Shown: positions 1 through 6,420 of the stretch, piece by piece
Layout of the letters: each line of letters begins with the position of its first letter
How positions within the stretch are numbered: position 1 is the stretch's first letter
Origin: Lachnospiraceae bacterium UBA4316
GTDB lineage: Bacteria > Bacillota > Clostridia > Lachnospirales > Lachnospiraceae
Reading direction: 5' to 3'
Assembly (NCBI GenBank): GCA_002394535.1
Contig: DGUG01000214.1
Coordinates: 1-10,861 of the forward strand
Length of the DNA: 10,861 nucleotides
Position numbers and translations under genes: made by a program
Notes under the pieces: model-generated
What the model saw: only the letters and a program-made list of their open reading frames with translations
What the model was told of the DNA's origin: nothing
The model's database searches: none

Positions 1-58
1 AAGCAGCAACACCGTTTTTCTGGATTTCTCCGTTTACAATATTTGCTACTGTTGACAT
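1..58 (-). CDS. flgD: Flagellar hook-capping protein FlgD, N-terminal fragment
   Basis: Only the first 19 codons are in the window: ATG at 58-56, reading MSTVANIVNGEIQKNGVAA and running off the left edge. An AGGAGA ribosome site lies at 65-70, six bases upstream of the ATG, and the gene starts 16 nt after the fliK stop, so it is cotranscribed with fliK. FlgD caps the growing hook so that FlgE subunits polymerise beneath it, and it is exported by the flagellar type III system. The assignment rests mainly on position, because flgD follows fliK in Bacillus and most Clostridia; a flexible, poorly conserved N-terminus is also typical of FlgD. The visible residues alone would not identify it. Confidence 0.7.
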   Translation of the reverse strand, partial: MSTVANIVNGEIQKNGVAA

Positions 59-74
59 AGGCTGTCTCCTTCTA

Positions 75-1685
75 CTATGCTGTGTAATCTACGCTGTTAC
101 CCGATCTTGCCATCATATCCGCCGAGATCTTCTCCTCATCGGAAAGTTTCTCGATGTCTTCTTCTTCAAGATCGTTAAGGTTGATACTGCGTCTCCTTCC
201 ACTTCTTCCGGCTCCGGATGTTCTGTCACGATCCGTATTGCCTTCCGAATCGGAACCTGTGCCCTTGTTCAGATCGTAATTTGCAACCGAAACTTCGACT
301 GCTTCAACTCTCTGTCCCTGTTCTTCGAATGTCTGCTGCAAGGTTATCAGCTGGCTCTCCAGTGCTGCCTTTACAGCTTCATTTTCAACAAGGATATGGG
401 CTGTAACCACTCCGTTTGTCGAGGCGATGTTCATGTTCACCGTGCCTAAGCTTGCGGGGTGAAGCTGCATCTCCATCGAGGTGAAATCTCCCGAGTAGTT
501 AACTCTGATCGACTCGGTTACCTGGCTCATTATGGAATTCGCATCCGCATTTGAGTAACTTGTTACCGTTTCAATCACTTGTCCGAGGTTATTTACTTCG
601 GTTGTTACAACCGTTTGGGAAGGCGCAACATTTATTGATTCGCTTTCGGCAAATCTTGATGCATGTTCAAATCCTTCGTTGTTACCTTTAAGGTTTGCTT
701 CCTCACTCCCTACCGTTGCCTTAAATGTTTCCGTCACACTCTCACCCTGGCTTGTTTGCTGGTTATGAGCCGTAACTTCTCTTCCTCCGGTCTCCGGTAT
801 CTCTCTTGTTTCGGGAGTTGTTGCAGGTCTTCCTTCAACCTCTACCGTAACAGTTTTTGCTTCCGTGCCATCTGCTACGTCTGTATCTTTAACATTTGCA
901 ACCGCTGTTGCATGATCGTCGACATCCATGTCAGGCTTTGGCATTTCGATGTCCTGCACATTCTGAACATTCTGCACGTTTTGCATATCCTGTGCATCCG
1001 TTCCGGGAACGATAACCGTTTCCGTCGCCGCAAAATCATCTGCCAAGGCTTTGTTTTCAAGTTTTGTAACCGCTTCTTTTACTTCTGCGACAAATGTCTC
1101 ATCCTTAAGAAGTTCCGGTATGTCTTCATTTGTCATTCCGAAATCGGCGGCTATCTTATTACCTGCAGCTTCCGCAAAACTTACGATCTCTTTAACGTTT
1201 TCATAAAGTTCGGCGTTAGTTATAAGTGAGATCGAATCCGGGGCATCTCCGAGCTCCATACACAGTTCCTTGACGCTTATGGGATTAAGCAGATCCACTG
1301 CGGTAATTCCGAGGTTTGCCATTGCCGTCTCAAGCTCTTCATCGCTTATACCAAGCACTTCCTTGATCTTTTTCATGATCCTTGAAGCCTCTTCGGCAAC
1401 TTCTTCGGTAAACATTTCCCTGTCATCCTTATTGGCGATAGGATCTTTCTTTACCACATCCTCGGTTTTGATTTCCTTGCTCTTGGGTGATTCAACTACC
1501 GTTCTGGATGATTTTGCGCCATTTTCAGGCCTTATCTCCTGAGCTTTTGAAGTAGTATCCTTGGCGTCTTTCATTGCTGCGCCAAACCCTTCGGCATCGG
1601 AAACCTTCTGTTCGCCGGCCTTGACACCGGCTGTAACGTTAGCAAGCATCATTTCGCTTACTTTGGTTACTGTAGTGTTTGCCAT
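75..1685 (-). CDS. fliK: Flagellar hook-length control protein FliK
   Basis: A 536-residue ruler protein that measures hook length and triggers the switch of the export gate (FlhB) from rod/hook to filament substrates. The C-terminal Flg_hook domain lies at about residues 388-470 and carries the family signature LHPASLG at 408-414, followed by a helix with VEVSVANY near 463-470. Residues 95-215 are mostly helical and acidic. Residues 225-385 are low-complexity, rich in T, E, V and N, as expected of the extended ruler segment, and include a short NVQ repeat. After the hook domain there is an unusual 65-residue charged tail with an Arg cluster (GRRRS, 496-500) and then acidic helix-like sequence. 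The ATG at 1685-1683 is chosen because AGGAGG lies at 1693-1698. The gene follows the ylxF-like gene after 97 nt that hold a possible sigma-28 promoter. Confidence 0.95.
   Translation of the reverse strand: MANTTVTKVSEMMLANVTAGVKAGEQKVSDAEGFGAAMKDAKDTTSKAQEIRPENGAKSSRTVVESPKSKEIKTEDVVKKDPIANKDDREMFTEEVAEEASRIMKKIKEVLGISDEELETAMANLGITAVDLLNPISVKELCMELGDAPDSISLITNAELYENVKEIVSFAEAAGNKIAADFGMTNEDIPELLKDETFVAEVKEAVTKLENKALADDFAATETVIVPGTDAQDMQNVQNVQNVQDIEMPKPDMDVDDHATAVANVKDTDVADGTEAKTVTVEVEGRPATTPETREIPETGGREVTAHNQQTSQGESVTETFKATVGSEEANLKGNNEGFEHASRFAESESINVAPSQTVVTTEVNNLGQVIETVTSYSNADANSIMSQVTESIRVNYSGDFTSMEMQLHPASLGTVNMNIASTNGVVTAHILVENEAVKAALESQLITLQQTFEEQGQRVEAVEVSVANYDLNKGTGSDSEGNTDRDRTSGAGRSGRRRSINLNDLEEEDIEKLSDEEKISADMMARSGNSVDYTA
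954..998 (-). repeat. Degenerate 9-nt tandem repeat inside fliK
   Basis: About five degenerate copies of a 9-nt unit (plus-strand form CTGCACATT) lie in the ruler part of fliK. They encode the run around MQNVQNVQNVQ, residues 234-244. Units 954-962, 963-971 and 972-980 are nearly identical; the two flanking units have drifted. Slippage here would alter the length of the FliK ruler in frame. Confidence 0.75.
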
Positions 1686-1735
1686 TTTCCGTCCTCCTCT
1701 CTTCAGTTTTCAAGGTGCATTGACACTCATATTCT

Positions 1736-1762
1736 TTATCGACTGAAGTGTGGGAATTCTTA
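1736..1762 (-). promoter_or_regulatory. Putative sigma-28 (SigD/FliA) promoter upstream of fliK
   Basis: Read on the minus strand, TAAG (1762-1759), 15 nt, then GTCGATAA (1743-1736). The flagellar sigma-28 consensus is TAAA, 14-16 nt, GCCGATAA/T, so there is one mismatch in each half and the spacing is optimal. The expected start is near 1728, giving a leader of roughly 43 nt that contains the fliK ribosome site. A 7-bp inverted repeat (CTTCAGT at 1701-1707, ACTGAAG at 1742-1748) overlaps the -10 element. The gap is the longest inside the operon apart from 3111-3223. This is a pattern match and expression is not shown. Confidence 0.5.
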
Positions 1763-1778
1763 ACCCCTCAATTCCTAT

Positions 1779-2642
1779 CTACTCCGGGTCCATAATCTTG
1801 GTCAGTTTGGACGCGATGTCCTTGTCCATTACACCAAGGATTTTCGCCCTGGCATTTGTATCCATCTGTCCCAGGATCTTGGCCACAAGGTCAAGGCTGT
1901 CTCCCATTTCGTTGAATATTGCAGCTGCCTGCTTGGGCTTCATCTCACTGTAGGCCTTGACATATTCATCCATTATCTTGTCGGTCTCGAGCTGAGCAAC
2001 AACCTGTTTATACAGATATTCGGCATTATCGGGATCTATCTCCTCGTAATAAGCCTTGTACTGTTCAATATCCGGAGCTTTATCGGAAAATACCACCTCT
2101 TCGTAGAATTCGGTCTTTAGTTTCTGGAATTCGACCTGGCTGTCCTCAAACGTACGGAGTCTGACAATTTCTTCCTTTAATGCTTTGATTTCTTCGGATT
2201 CCTCGTCGCTCCCGCCTGCAAGGTCGGCTTTCAGTTCGTCTATCTGCTTGTTAAGCCTCTCGATCTCAGCAAGCGCATCGGGCAGGTTATCAAATTCTCC
2301 GGTGTATTCCTCAGTGCTTGTCGGCTCCGGAAGGATTCTGTTGATGACCGGAACATCCTTGAGTATCGGACGAAGCACACCCGATCCGAACCCACCGATA
2401 TCCAGCTTGATAAGAAGCGCTAATATAGCTATCCAGATGATAACTATCAGTATGACAATAAGAAGCACGGAGGGCGAAAATCCTTCGTCCTCATCGTCTA
2501 CGTCCGCATATATTCCGCCGTTGTCCGTTGCAACAGCATCAAAATTAGACCCTTTTCCGGCTTTCTTGGCTTCTTTTTTAGCCTCTTTTTCTTTTTTCTT
2601 CTTTTCCTTCGGAGAAAGCTCTTCTTCCAACTCGTCTGCCAT
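1779..2642 (-). CDS. ylxF: YlxF/MotE-like membrane protein with MgtE-N-type C-terminal domain
   Basis: A 287-residue protein between fliJ and fliK, the position of ylxF in Bacillus. Residues 1-55 are a very charged, Lys/Glu-rich cytoplasmic tail. One transmembrane helix spans about 58-79. Residues 120-180 look like a coiled coil. Residues 225-285 (YSEMKPKQAAAIFNEM through the repeated LG-MD units) resemble the MgtE N-terminal superhelical domain, which is also shared with the FliG middle fold. MotE-type proteins are thought to help stators or export in some bacteria; the role in this lineage is not established. The ATG at 2642-2640 has AGAGGA at 2650-2655 and follows the fliJ stop by 24 nt. 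The stop is TAG at 1781-1779. Family call good, precise function uncertain. Confidence 0.85.
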   Translation of the reverse strand: MADELEEELSPKEKKKKEKEAKKEAKKAGKGSNFDAVATDNGGIYADVDDEDEGFSPSVLLIVILIVIIWIAILALLIKLDIGGFGSGVLRPILKDVPVINRILPEPTSTEEYTGEFDNLPDALAEIERLNKQIDELKADLAGGSDEESEEIKALKEEIVRLRTFEDSQVEFQKLKTEFYEEVVFSDKAPDIEQYKAYYEEIDPDNAEYLYKQVVAQLETDKIMDEYVKAYSEMKPKQAAAIFNEMGDSLDLVAKILGQMDTNARAKILGVMDKDIASKLTKIMDPE

Positions 2643-2666
2643 TTTTAGTTCCTCTTTTGCTACGGC

Positions 2667-3110
2667 CTACTCCGCCGATCCGAACCGGTAACTAACCAGC
2701 TCGTCTATTTCCTTGCTCTCCTTGGCCGCTTCTTCGGCCTTGAATTCCTCAAATTGTTTTTCTTTGAGAGTTTCGTGAGTCTTACGATCCTGCATCGCCG
2801 CAGTCAGCTTAGACCTTGCGACTTCAAGCTCCTGTCTTGCCGCAGCCAGGTTTAGCCTCTGCTGAGACACATGATATTTGATCACCTCAAGACCATCCTC
2901 AGCCTCTTTGATCTGTCTGATATCAAGATCCGACCCCACAAGATCCTTCAGATGGGCTTCGTAAGCATCACGCCTTGCTATAAGCGCATTCAGTTTCTCT
3001 TCTTCTTCTCTCTCATGCGCCGCAGCAATGGCAAATTCATTCCGTGCCTGCGTCTCAAGCTTTTCTTTGACATTAAGGATGTTTTGCATCCTGTATCTGA
3101 ATCTCGCCAT
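2667..3110 (-). CDS. fliJ: Flagellar export chaperone FliJ
   Basis: A 147-residue, almost entirely helical coiled-coil protein, the usual length for FliJ. It sits like a stalk in the FliI hexamer, contacts the FlhA gate and escorts unused chaperones. The start MARFRYRMQNILNVKEKLE is the classic FliJ opening, and together with position after fliI it fixes both identity and start. Heptad-like charged sequence runs through to about residue 135. Oddly, no Shine-Dalgarno sequence is visible: the bases before the ATG are an AT-rich AACAACAAATT run, and beyond that the hairpin of the dispersed element at 3121-3209. Its neighbours in the operon all have strong AGGAG-type sites, so translation of fliJ may be weak or governed by that structure. 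Confidence 0.93.
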   Translation of the reverse strand: MARFRYRMQNILNVKEKLETQARNEFAIAAAHEREEEEKLNALIARRDAYEAHLKDLVGSDLDIRQIKEAEDGLEVIKYHVSQQRLNLAAARQELEVARSKLTAAMQDRKTHETLKEKQFEEFKAEEAAKESKEIDELVSYRFGSAE

Positions 3111-3120
3111 AATTTGTTGT

Positions 3121-3209
3121 TAGGGGGTACCACCGAAGGTGGTGGGACCCTGACTACACCGCGAGCCCCCTTCAGCGAAGCTGAATACAAACGGGCGAGC
3201 GACATTGAC
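3121..3209 (+). repeat. Dispersed structured element, copy A (between fliI and fliJ)
   Basis: An 89-nt element that fills most of the 113-nt fliI/fliJ gap and runs opposite to the genes. Reading along the plus strand: TAGGGGG (3121-3127), hairpin 1 ACCACC/GGTGGT with a GAA loop (3129-3143), block GGTGGGACCCTG (3141-3152), block CACCGCGAGCCC (3157-3168), hairpin 2 TTCAGC/GCTGAA with a GAA loop (3171-3185), and GGGCGAGCG (3193-3201). The same blocks in the same order occur at 10360-10444 on the minus strand, where both stems differ in sequence but still pair. There is no T-run, so it is not a terminator. It may be a REP/MITE-like mobile repeat or a structured RNA element. Confidence 0.85.
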
Positions 3210-3223
3210 CATTGTTAATACTA

Positions 3224-4561
3224 TTATGTTGGAATAGATTCAGGCTCCTTCTCCTCTGCGAAGATATCCTTCAACAGCTGGATTTCCTCGTCGAGGGAAT
3301 ACCTGCTGTCAACATCCTGACAGAGAAAATCATTCACCTGATCTATCTTTTCGATCGAATAATCTATGTTCGGGTTCGCACCCGCCTTGTACGCTCCGAT
3401 ATTTATAAGATCTTCTGCTTCGGTGTATGTGGCAAGTACTGTTTTTAGCCGGTTAGCCACTGCCTTATGCTCCTTGGTCGCGATCTGGCTCATGCATCGT
3501 GATATACTCTGGAGGACATCGATCGCGGGATAATGATTTTTGTGGGCAAGACGCCGATCTAGCATAATATGCCCGTCAAGAATTGATCTTGCGGTATCTG
3601 TGATAGGCTCATTAAAATCATCACCGTCCACAAGAACGGTGTAAAGTCCGGTGATTGAACCCTTGTCGTCGCATCCCGCTCTCTCTAACAGTTTAGGCAT
3701 CTGCGCATATACACTGGGCGGATATCCTCTCGTAACAGGAGGCTCTCCGCTTGCAAGCCCTATTTCACGCTGTGCCATTGAAAAACGTGTCAGGGAATCC
3801 ATCATCAAAAGAACGTCTCTTCCCTGGTCACGGAAGTATTCGGCAATCGCGGTTGCAGTCTGCGCGGCTTTACGACGGACAAGCGCAGGTTTGTCACTGG
3901 TAGCGACAACAACTACAGATCTTGCCATACCCTCTTCACCGAGATCCCGTTCTATGAACTCTCTTACTTCCCTTCCACGCTCACCGATAAGAGCAATAAC
4001 GTTTATGTCCGCTTTTGTATTTCTGGCAAACATGCCAAGAAGTGTACTCTTGCCGACGCCCGATCCGGCGAATATACCGATTCGCTGGCCCTTTCCGATA
4101 GTCATAATTCCGTCGACAGCCTTAACGCCAAGGGGAAGTATCTCGCTTATGATCTCACGCTTAAGAGGATCCGGCGCCGGCGCTTCGATCGGATAACTCA
4201 CAGCACAATTAACTTCCGAGCCGTCAATGGGTCTTCCGAGTCCGTCAAGTGCAAGCCCGAGAAGTTCCGGGCCTACCGGGACAGACAGCGGATATCCGAG
4301 ATTTTCGACAACGCAGCCAAACCCTATCCCTTCGGTAGTCTCAAAGGGCATAAGAAGTGTTTTACCGTCCTTGAACCCGACAACCTCGGCAAGGACATAC
4401 TTGTCATCTTCTTCGTCCACTATGATCTTGCACAGATCATCAAGCTTTGCATCCGGACCATTGCTCTCAATAGTAAGCCCGACAACGTTTACTACCTTAC
4501 CGAGCCTCTTGAAAAATGTTTTGTCGTATATCCTGTTGTACTTGTCAAAATTAATTTCCAT
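3224..4561 (-). CDS. fliI: Flagellum-specific type III export ATPase FliI
   Basis: A 445-residue, F1-beta-like hexameric ATPase that powers unloading of export substrates at the base of the flagellar export gate. The N-terminal beta-barrel domain is about residues 15-95. Walker A GSGVGKST lies at 166-173, the GERGREV block holding the probable catalytic Glu at 193-199, and Walker B DVLLMMD at 249-255, followed by SLTRFSMAQREIGLASGEPP, a hallmark of FliI/type III ATPases. The C-terminal helical region ends with YKAGANPNIDYSI (391-403). Length is normal and no key residue is missing. The ATG at 4561-4559 lies inside the end of fliH (11-nt overlap), so translation is probably coupled. The stop is TAA at 3226-3224, after which comes the dispersed element. 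Confidence 0.98.
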   Translation of the reverse strand: MEINFDKYNRIYDKTFFKRLGKVVNVVGLTIESNGPDAKLDDLCKIIVDEEDDKYVLAEVVGFKDGKTLLMPFETTEGIGFGCVVENLGYPLSVPVGPELLGLALDGLGRPIDGSEVNCAVSYPIEAPAPDPLKREIISEILPLGVKAVDGIMTIGKGQRIGIFAGSGVGKSTLLGMFARNTKADINVIALIGERGREVREFIERDLGEEGMARSVVVVATSDKPALVRRKAAQTATAIAEYFRDQGRDVLLMMDSLTRFSMAQREIGLASGEPPVTRGYPPSVYAQMPKLLERAGCDDKGSITGLYTVLVDGDDFNEPITDTARSILDGHIMLDRRLAHKNHYPAIDVLQSISRCMSQIATKEHKAVANRLKTVLATYTEAEDLINIGAYKAGANPNIDYSIEKIDQVNDFLCQDVDSRYSLDEEIQLLKDIFAEEKEPESIPT

Positions 4562-5408
4562 ATGACAGCACTTTGAGTTCTTTCTTTAACAATTCCATCT
4601 CTGTTCCGATGCTGCAGTCATATATGCCACCTTCGGTCTCTATAAATGCCGACCCTTCGTTTAAAGTCATATCTTCAACTATTTCGACAGTTGCCGATCC
4701 GGCAAGTCCCGCCGTCAGTTCTTCGCGGTTTGTGCTTACATACTCGTAATCATCTTTTGATACGTGAACCAGATAGGTTTTTGCTCCTTCTATGTTTCTG
4801 ATCGTATCCCGCAGAAGATACATTATAACGTCATTCCGACCGGACAGATCGATTCCGAAAACATGCGAATAGATAGCTGTCAGTTTTTCAACAAAAAGCG
4901 GCTCAAGTTCGGCGATTTTCTCTTCATACTGCCTGTCAAGCGCATCAGACTTCTCCTGTGCCTGCCTCTCAACTTCAGCGGCTCTCTCAAGACCTTCCGC
5001 ATACCCTTTTTCATTGCCTTCCGTCATGCCCTGCTCCCTGGCATCCTCAAGTATCTGTTGTGCCTGAGTGTTGGCATCTTCGATGATCTGTGCGGCCCGG
5101 GCATTTGCATCATCTATTATCTGCTGTGCCTGCTCATTCGCACCATCAACAATCTTCCGGATTTCTTCCGCGTGGCGTGCCTGTTCGGCTACCTCTTCCT
5201 GATCAGCAAGTAATGCGTCCACCTGTTCGGCATTTAATCCTTCGGAAAAATCATCCGCGAAGTCTTCCTCCGGTGCACTCTCGAGTATCTCCGACAGTTC
5301 TTTTATCCTTTCGGAAACAGCCTGATTGGAATCTATGACGCGTTTTTTCTTCTTATCCTGACCGTCCTTATATGCGACGCTGTATGATTTAATTAACGAA
5401 CTAGACAA
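4551..5408 (-). CDS. fliH: Flagellar export apparatus regulator FliH
   Basis: A 285-residue stator-like partner of FliI that tethers the ATPase to the C-ring and holds its activity in check. Residues 35-175 are charged and helical. Residues 90-122 contain three tandem 11-residue units (pattern AN-x-QAQQII-D/E-D), the hendecad type seen in right-handed coiled coils and ATP-synthase b stalks. The C-terminal alpha/beta domain (about 175-285) includes LLRDTIRNIEGA and ends CSIGTEMELLKKEL, as in FliH/type III stators. The start codon is TTG at 5408-5406, supported by GGAGGAGA at 5417-5424 eight bases upstream and by the FliH-like opening SSSLIKSYSVAY. The next in-frame ATG is at codon 128, after the coiled coil. 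It overlaps the end of fliG by 8 nt and fliI by 11 nt. Confidence 0.92.
   Translation of the reverse strand: MSSSLIKSYSVAYKDGQDKKKKRVIDSNQAVSERIKELSEILESAPEEDFADDFSEGLNAEQVDALLADQEEVAEQARHAEEIRKIVDGANEQAQQIIDDANARAAQIIEDANTQAQQILEDAREQGMTEGNEKGYAEGLERAAEVERQAQEKSDALDRQYEEKIAELEPLFVEKLTAIYSHVFGIDLSGRNDVIMYLLRDTIRNIEGAKTYLVHVSKDDYEYVSTNREELTAGLAGSATVEIVEDMTLNEGSAFIETEGGIYDCSIGTEMELLKKELKVLSYGN
5043..5141 (-). repeat. Three tandem 33-nt units encoding FliH hendecads
   Basis: Three consecutive 33-nt units encode 11-residue repeats: residues 90-100 (ANEQAQQIIDD), 101-111 (ANARAAQIIED) and 112-122 (ANTQAQQILED). Similarity is clear at protein level and partial at DNA level, so this is an old coiled-coil repeat, not a recent duplication. 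Confidence 0.75.
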
Positions 5409-6417
5409 TTATCTCGTCTCCTCCGCCTCTGGAAATAACAATCTCTGATGCGTCCTCGAGACGTCTTATTGTGTTAACGATCTTCTGCTGTGCCTCTTCA
5501 ACATCCTTCATACGTACAGGACCCATGAATTCCATATCTTCTCTGATCATAAGGGCGAGACGTTTTGAGAGATTGTTGAATATGGCATTCTGAACCTCCT
5601 CGTTCGCACCCTTTAAAGCAATTGCAAGGTCGGAGTTATCAACATCACGCAGCACCCTTTGGATAGCGCGGTCGTCGAGAAGAAGGATGTCTTCGAATAC
5701 GAACATCTTCTTTCTGATCTCGTCGGCAAGTTCGGGCTCGTCGATCTCGAGAGTTTCCATGATATGTTTCTCTGTACTTCTGTCTACCGTATTTAAGATA
5801 TCAACAACCGCATCGACGCCACCAATGATGGTGTAGTCCTGATTGACGAGAGACGAAAGTTTGGACTCAAGGATCTTCTCCACTTCCTTGATAACATCGG
5901 GACTCGTACGATCCATCATTGCAATACGTTTTGCAACATCCGACTGTCTGTCGGGCGGAAGTGCCGAAATTATAAGCGCAGCCTGCCCCGGATTAAGGTA
6001 GGATAATATAAGGGCAATCGTCTGCGGATGCTCATCCTGTATAAAGTTAAGAAGCTGCGAGGCCTCTGTTTTCCGAATGAACTCAAAGGGCTTAACCTGG
6101 AGTGATGCGGTAAGCTTTCCGATAACGTCAAGCGCTTTTTCGTTGCCGAGAGCCTTTTCGAGAAGTTCCTTGGCGTAACTGATACCACCTTCAGCGATAT
6201 ACTGCTGTGCAAGACAGACGCCATAGAATTCGTTTATAACTTCCTCTTTAGCCTGAGGTGTAACACTTCTCGTATTCGCAATCTCGAGTGTAAGGTCTTC
6301 AATCTCCTCCTCCTTGAGATGCTTGAATATAAGCGCACTTCTCTCAGGTCCCAGGGCGATGAGCAATATCGCCGCTTTCTGAAGTCCGGTTAAAGAAGCG
6401 TCCTTTTCCTTAGCCAT
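5401..6417 (-). CDS. fliG: Flagellar motor switch protein FliG
   Basis: A 338-residue rotor protein that binds FliF through its N-domain, FliM through its middle domain, and faces the MotA stator through its C-domain to transmit torque. The N-terminal domain covers about 1-100. The EHPQ motif of the middle domain lies at 129-132 (QDEHPQTIALIL), the GG linker at 199-200, and the MFVFED hinge at 238-243. The charged torque helix DDRAIQRVLRDVD at 248-260 keeps the alternating Asp/Arg pattern that meets MotA. Length matches the family. The ATG at 6417-6415 lies only 3 nt after the fliF stop, and its ribosome site must lie in the fliF 3' end (GAGGAATGGGGG). The TAG stop at 5403-5401 overlaps the start of fliH. 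Confidence 0.98.
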   Translation of the reverse strand: MAKEKDASLTGLQKAAILLIALGPERSALIFKHLKEEEIEDLTLEIANTRSVTPQAKEEVINEFYGVCLAQQYIAEGGISYAKELLEKALGNEKALDVIGKLTASLQVKPFEFIRKTEASQLLNFIQDEHPQTIALILSYLNPGQAALIISALPPDRQSDVAKRIAMMDRTSPDVIKEVEKILESKLSSLVNQDYTIIGGVDAVVDILNTVDRSTEKHIMETLEIDEPELADEIRKKMFVFEDILLLDDRAIQRVLRDVDNSDLAIALKGANEEVQNAIFNNLSKRLALMIREDMEFMGPVRMKDVEEAQQKIVNTIRRLEDASEIVISRGGGDEIIV

Positions 6418-6420
6418 ACA

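Noticed and set aside
663..1229. Long plus-strand open frames opposite the flagellar genes (for example 663-1229, 2185-2691, 3651-4196)
   Set aside because: They are antisense to well-conserved flagellar genes, with low-complexity Ser- or Cys-rich translations, no recognisable domains and no ribosome sites; they are shadows of the real frames.
3121..3209. The dispersed element as an ordinary Rho-independent terminator of fliI or topA
   Set aside because: Neither copy has a T-run after its stems on either strand, copy A lies inside a continuous operon, and the conserved blocks outside the stems need another explanation.
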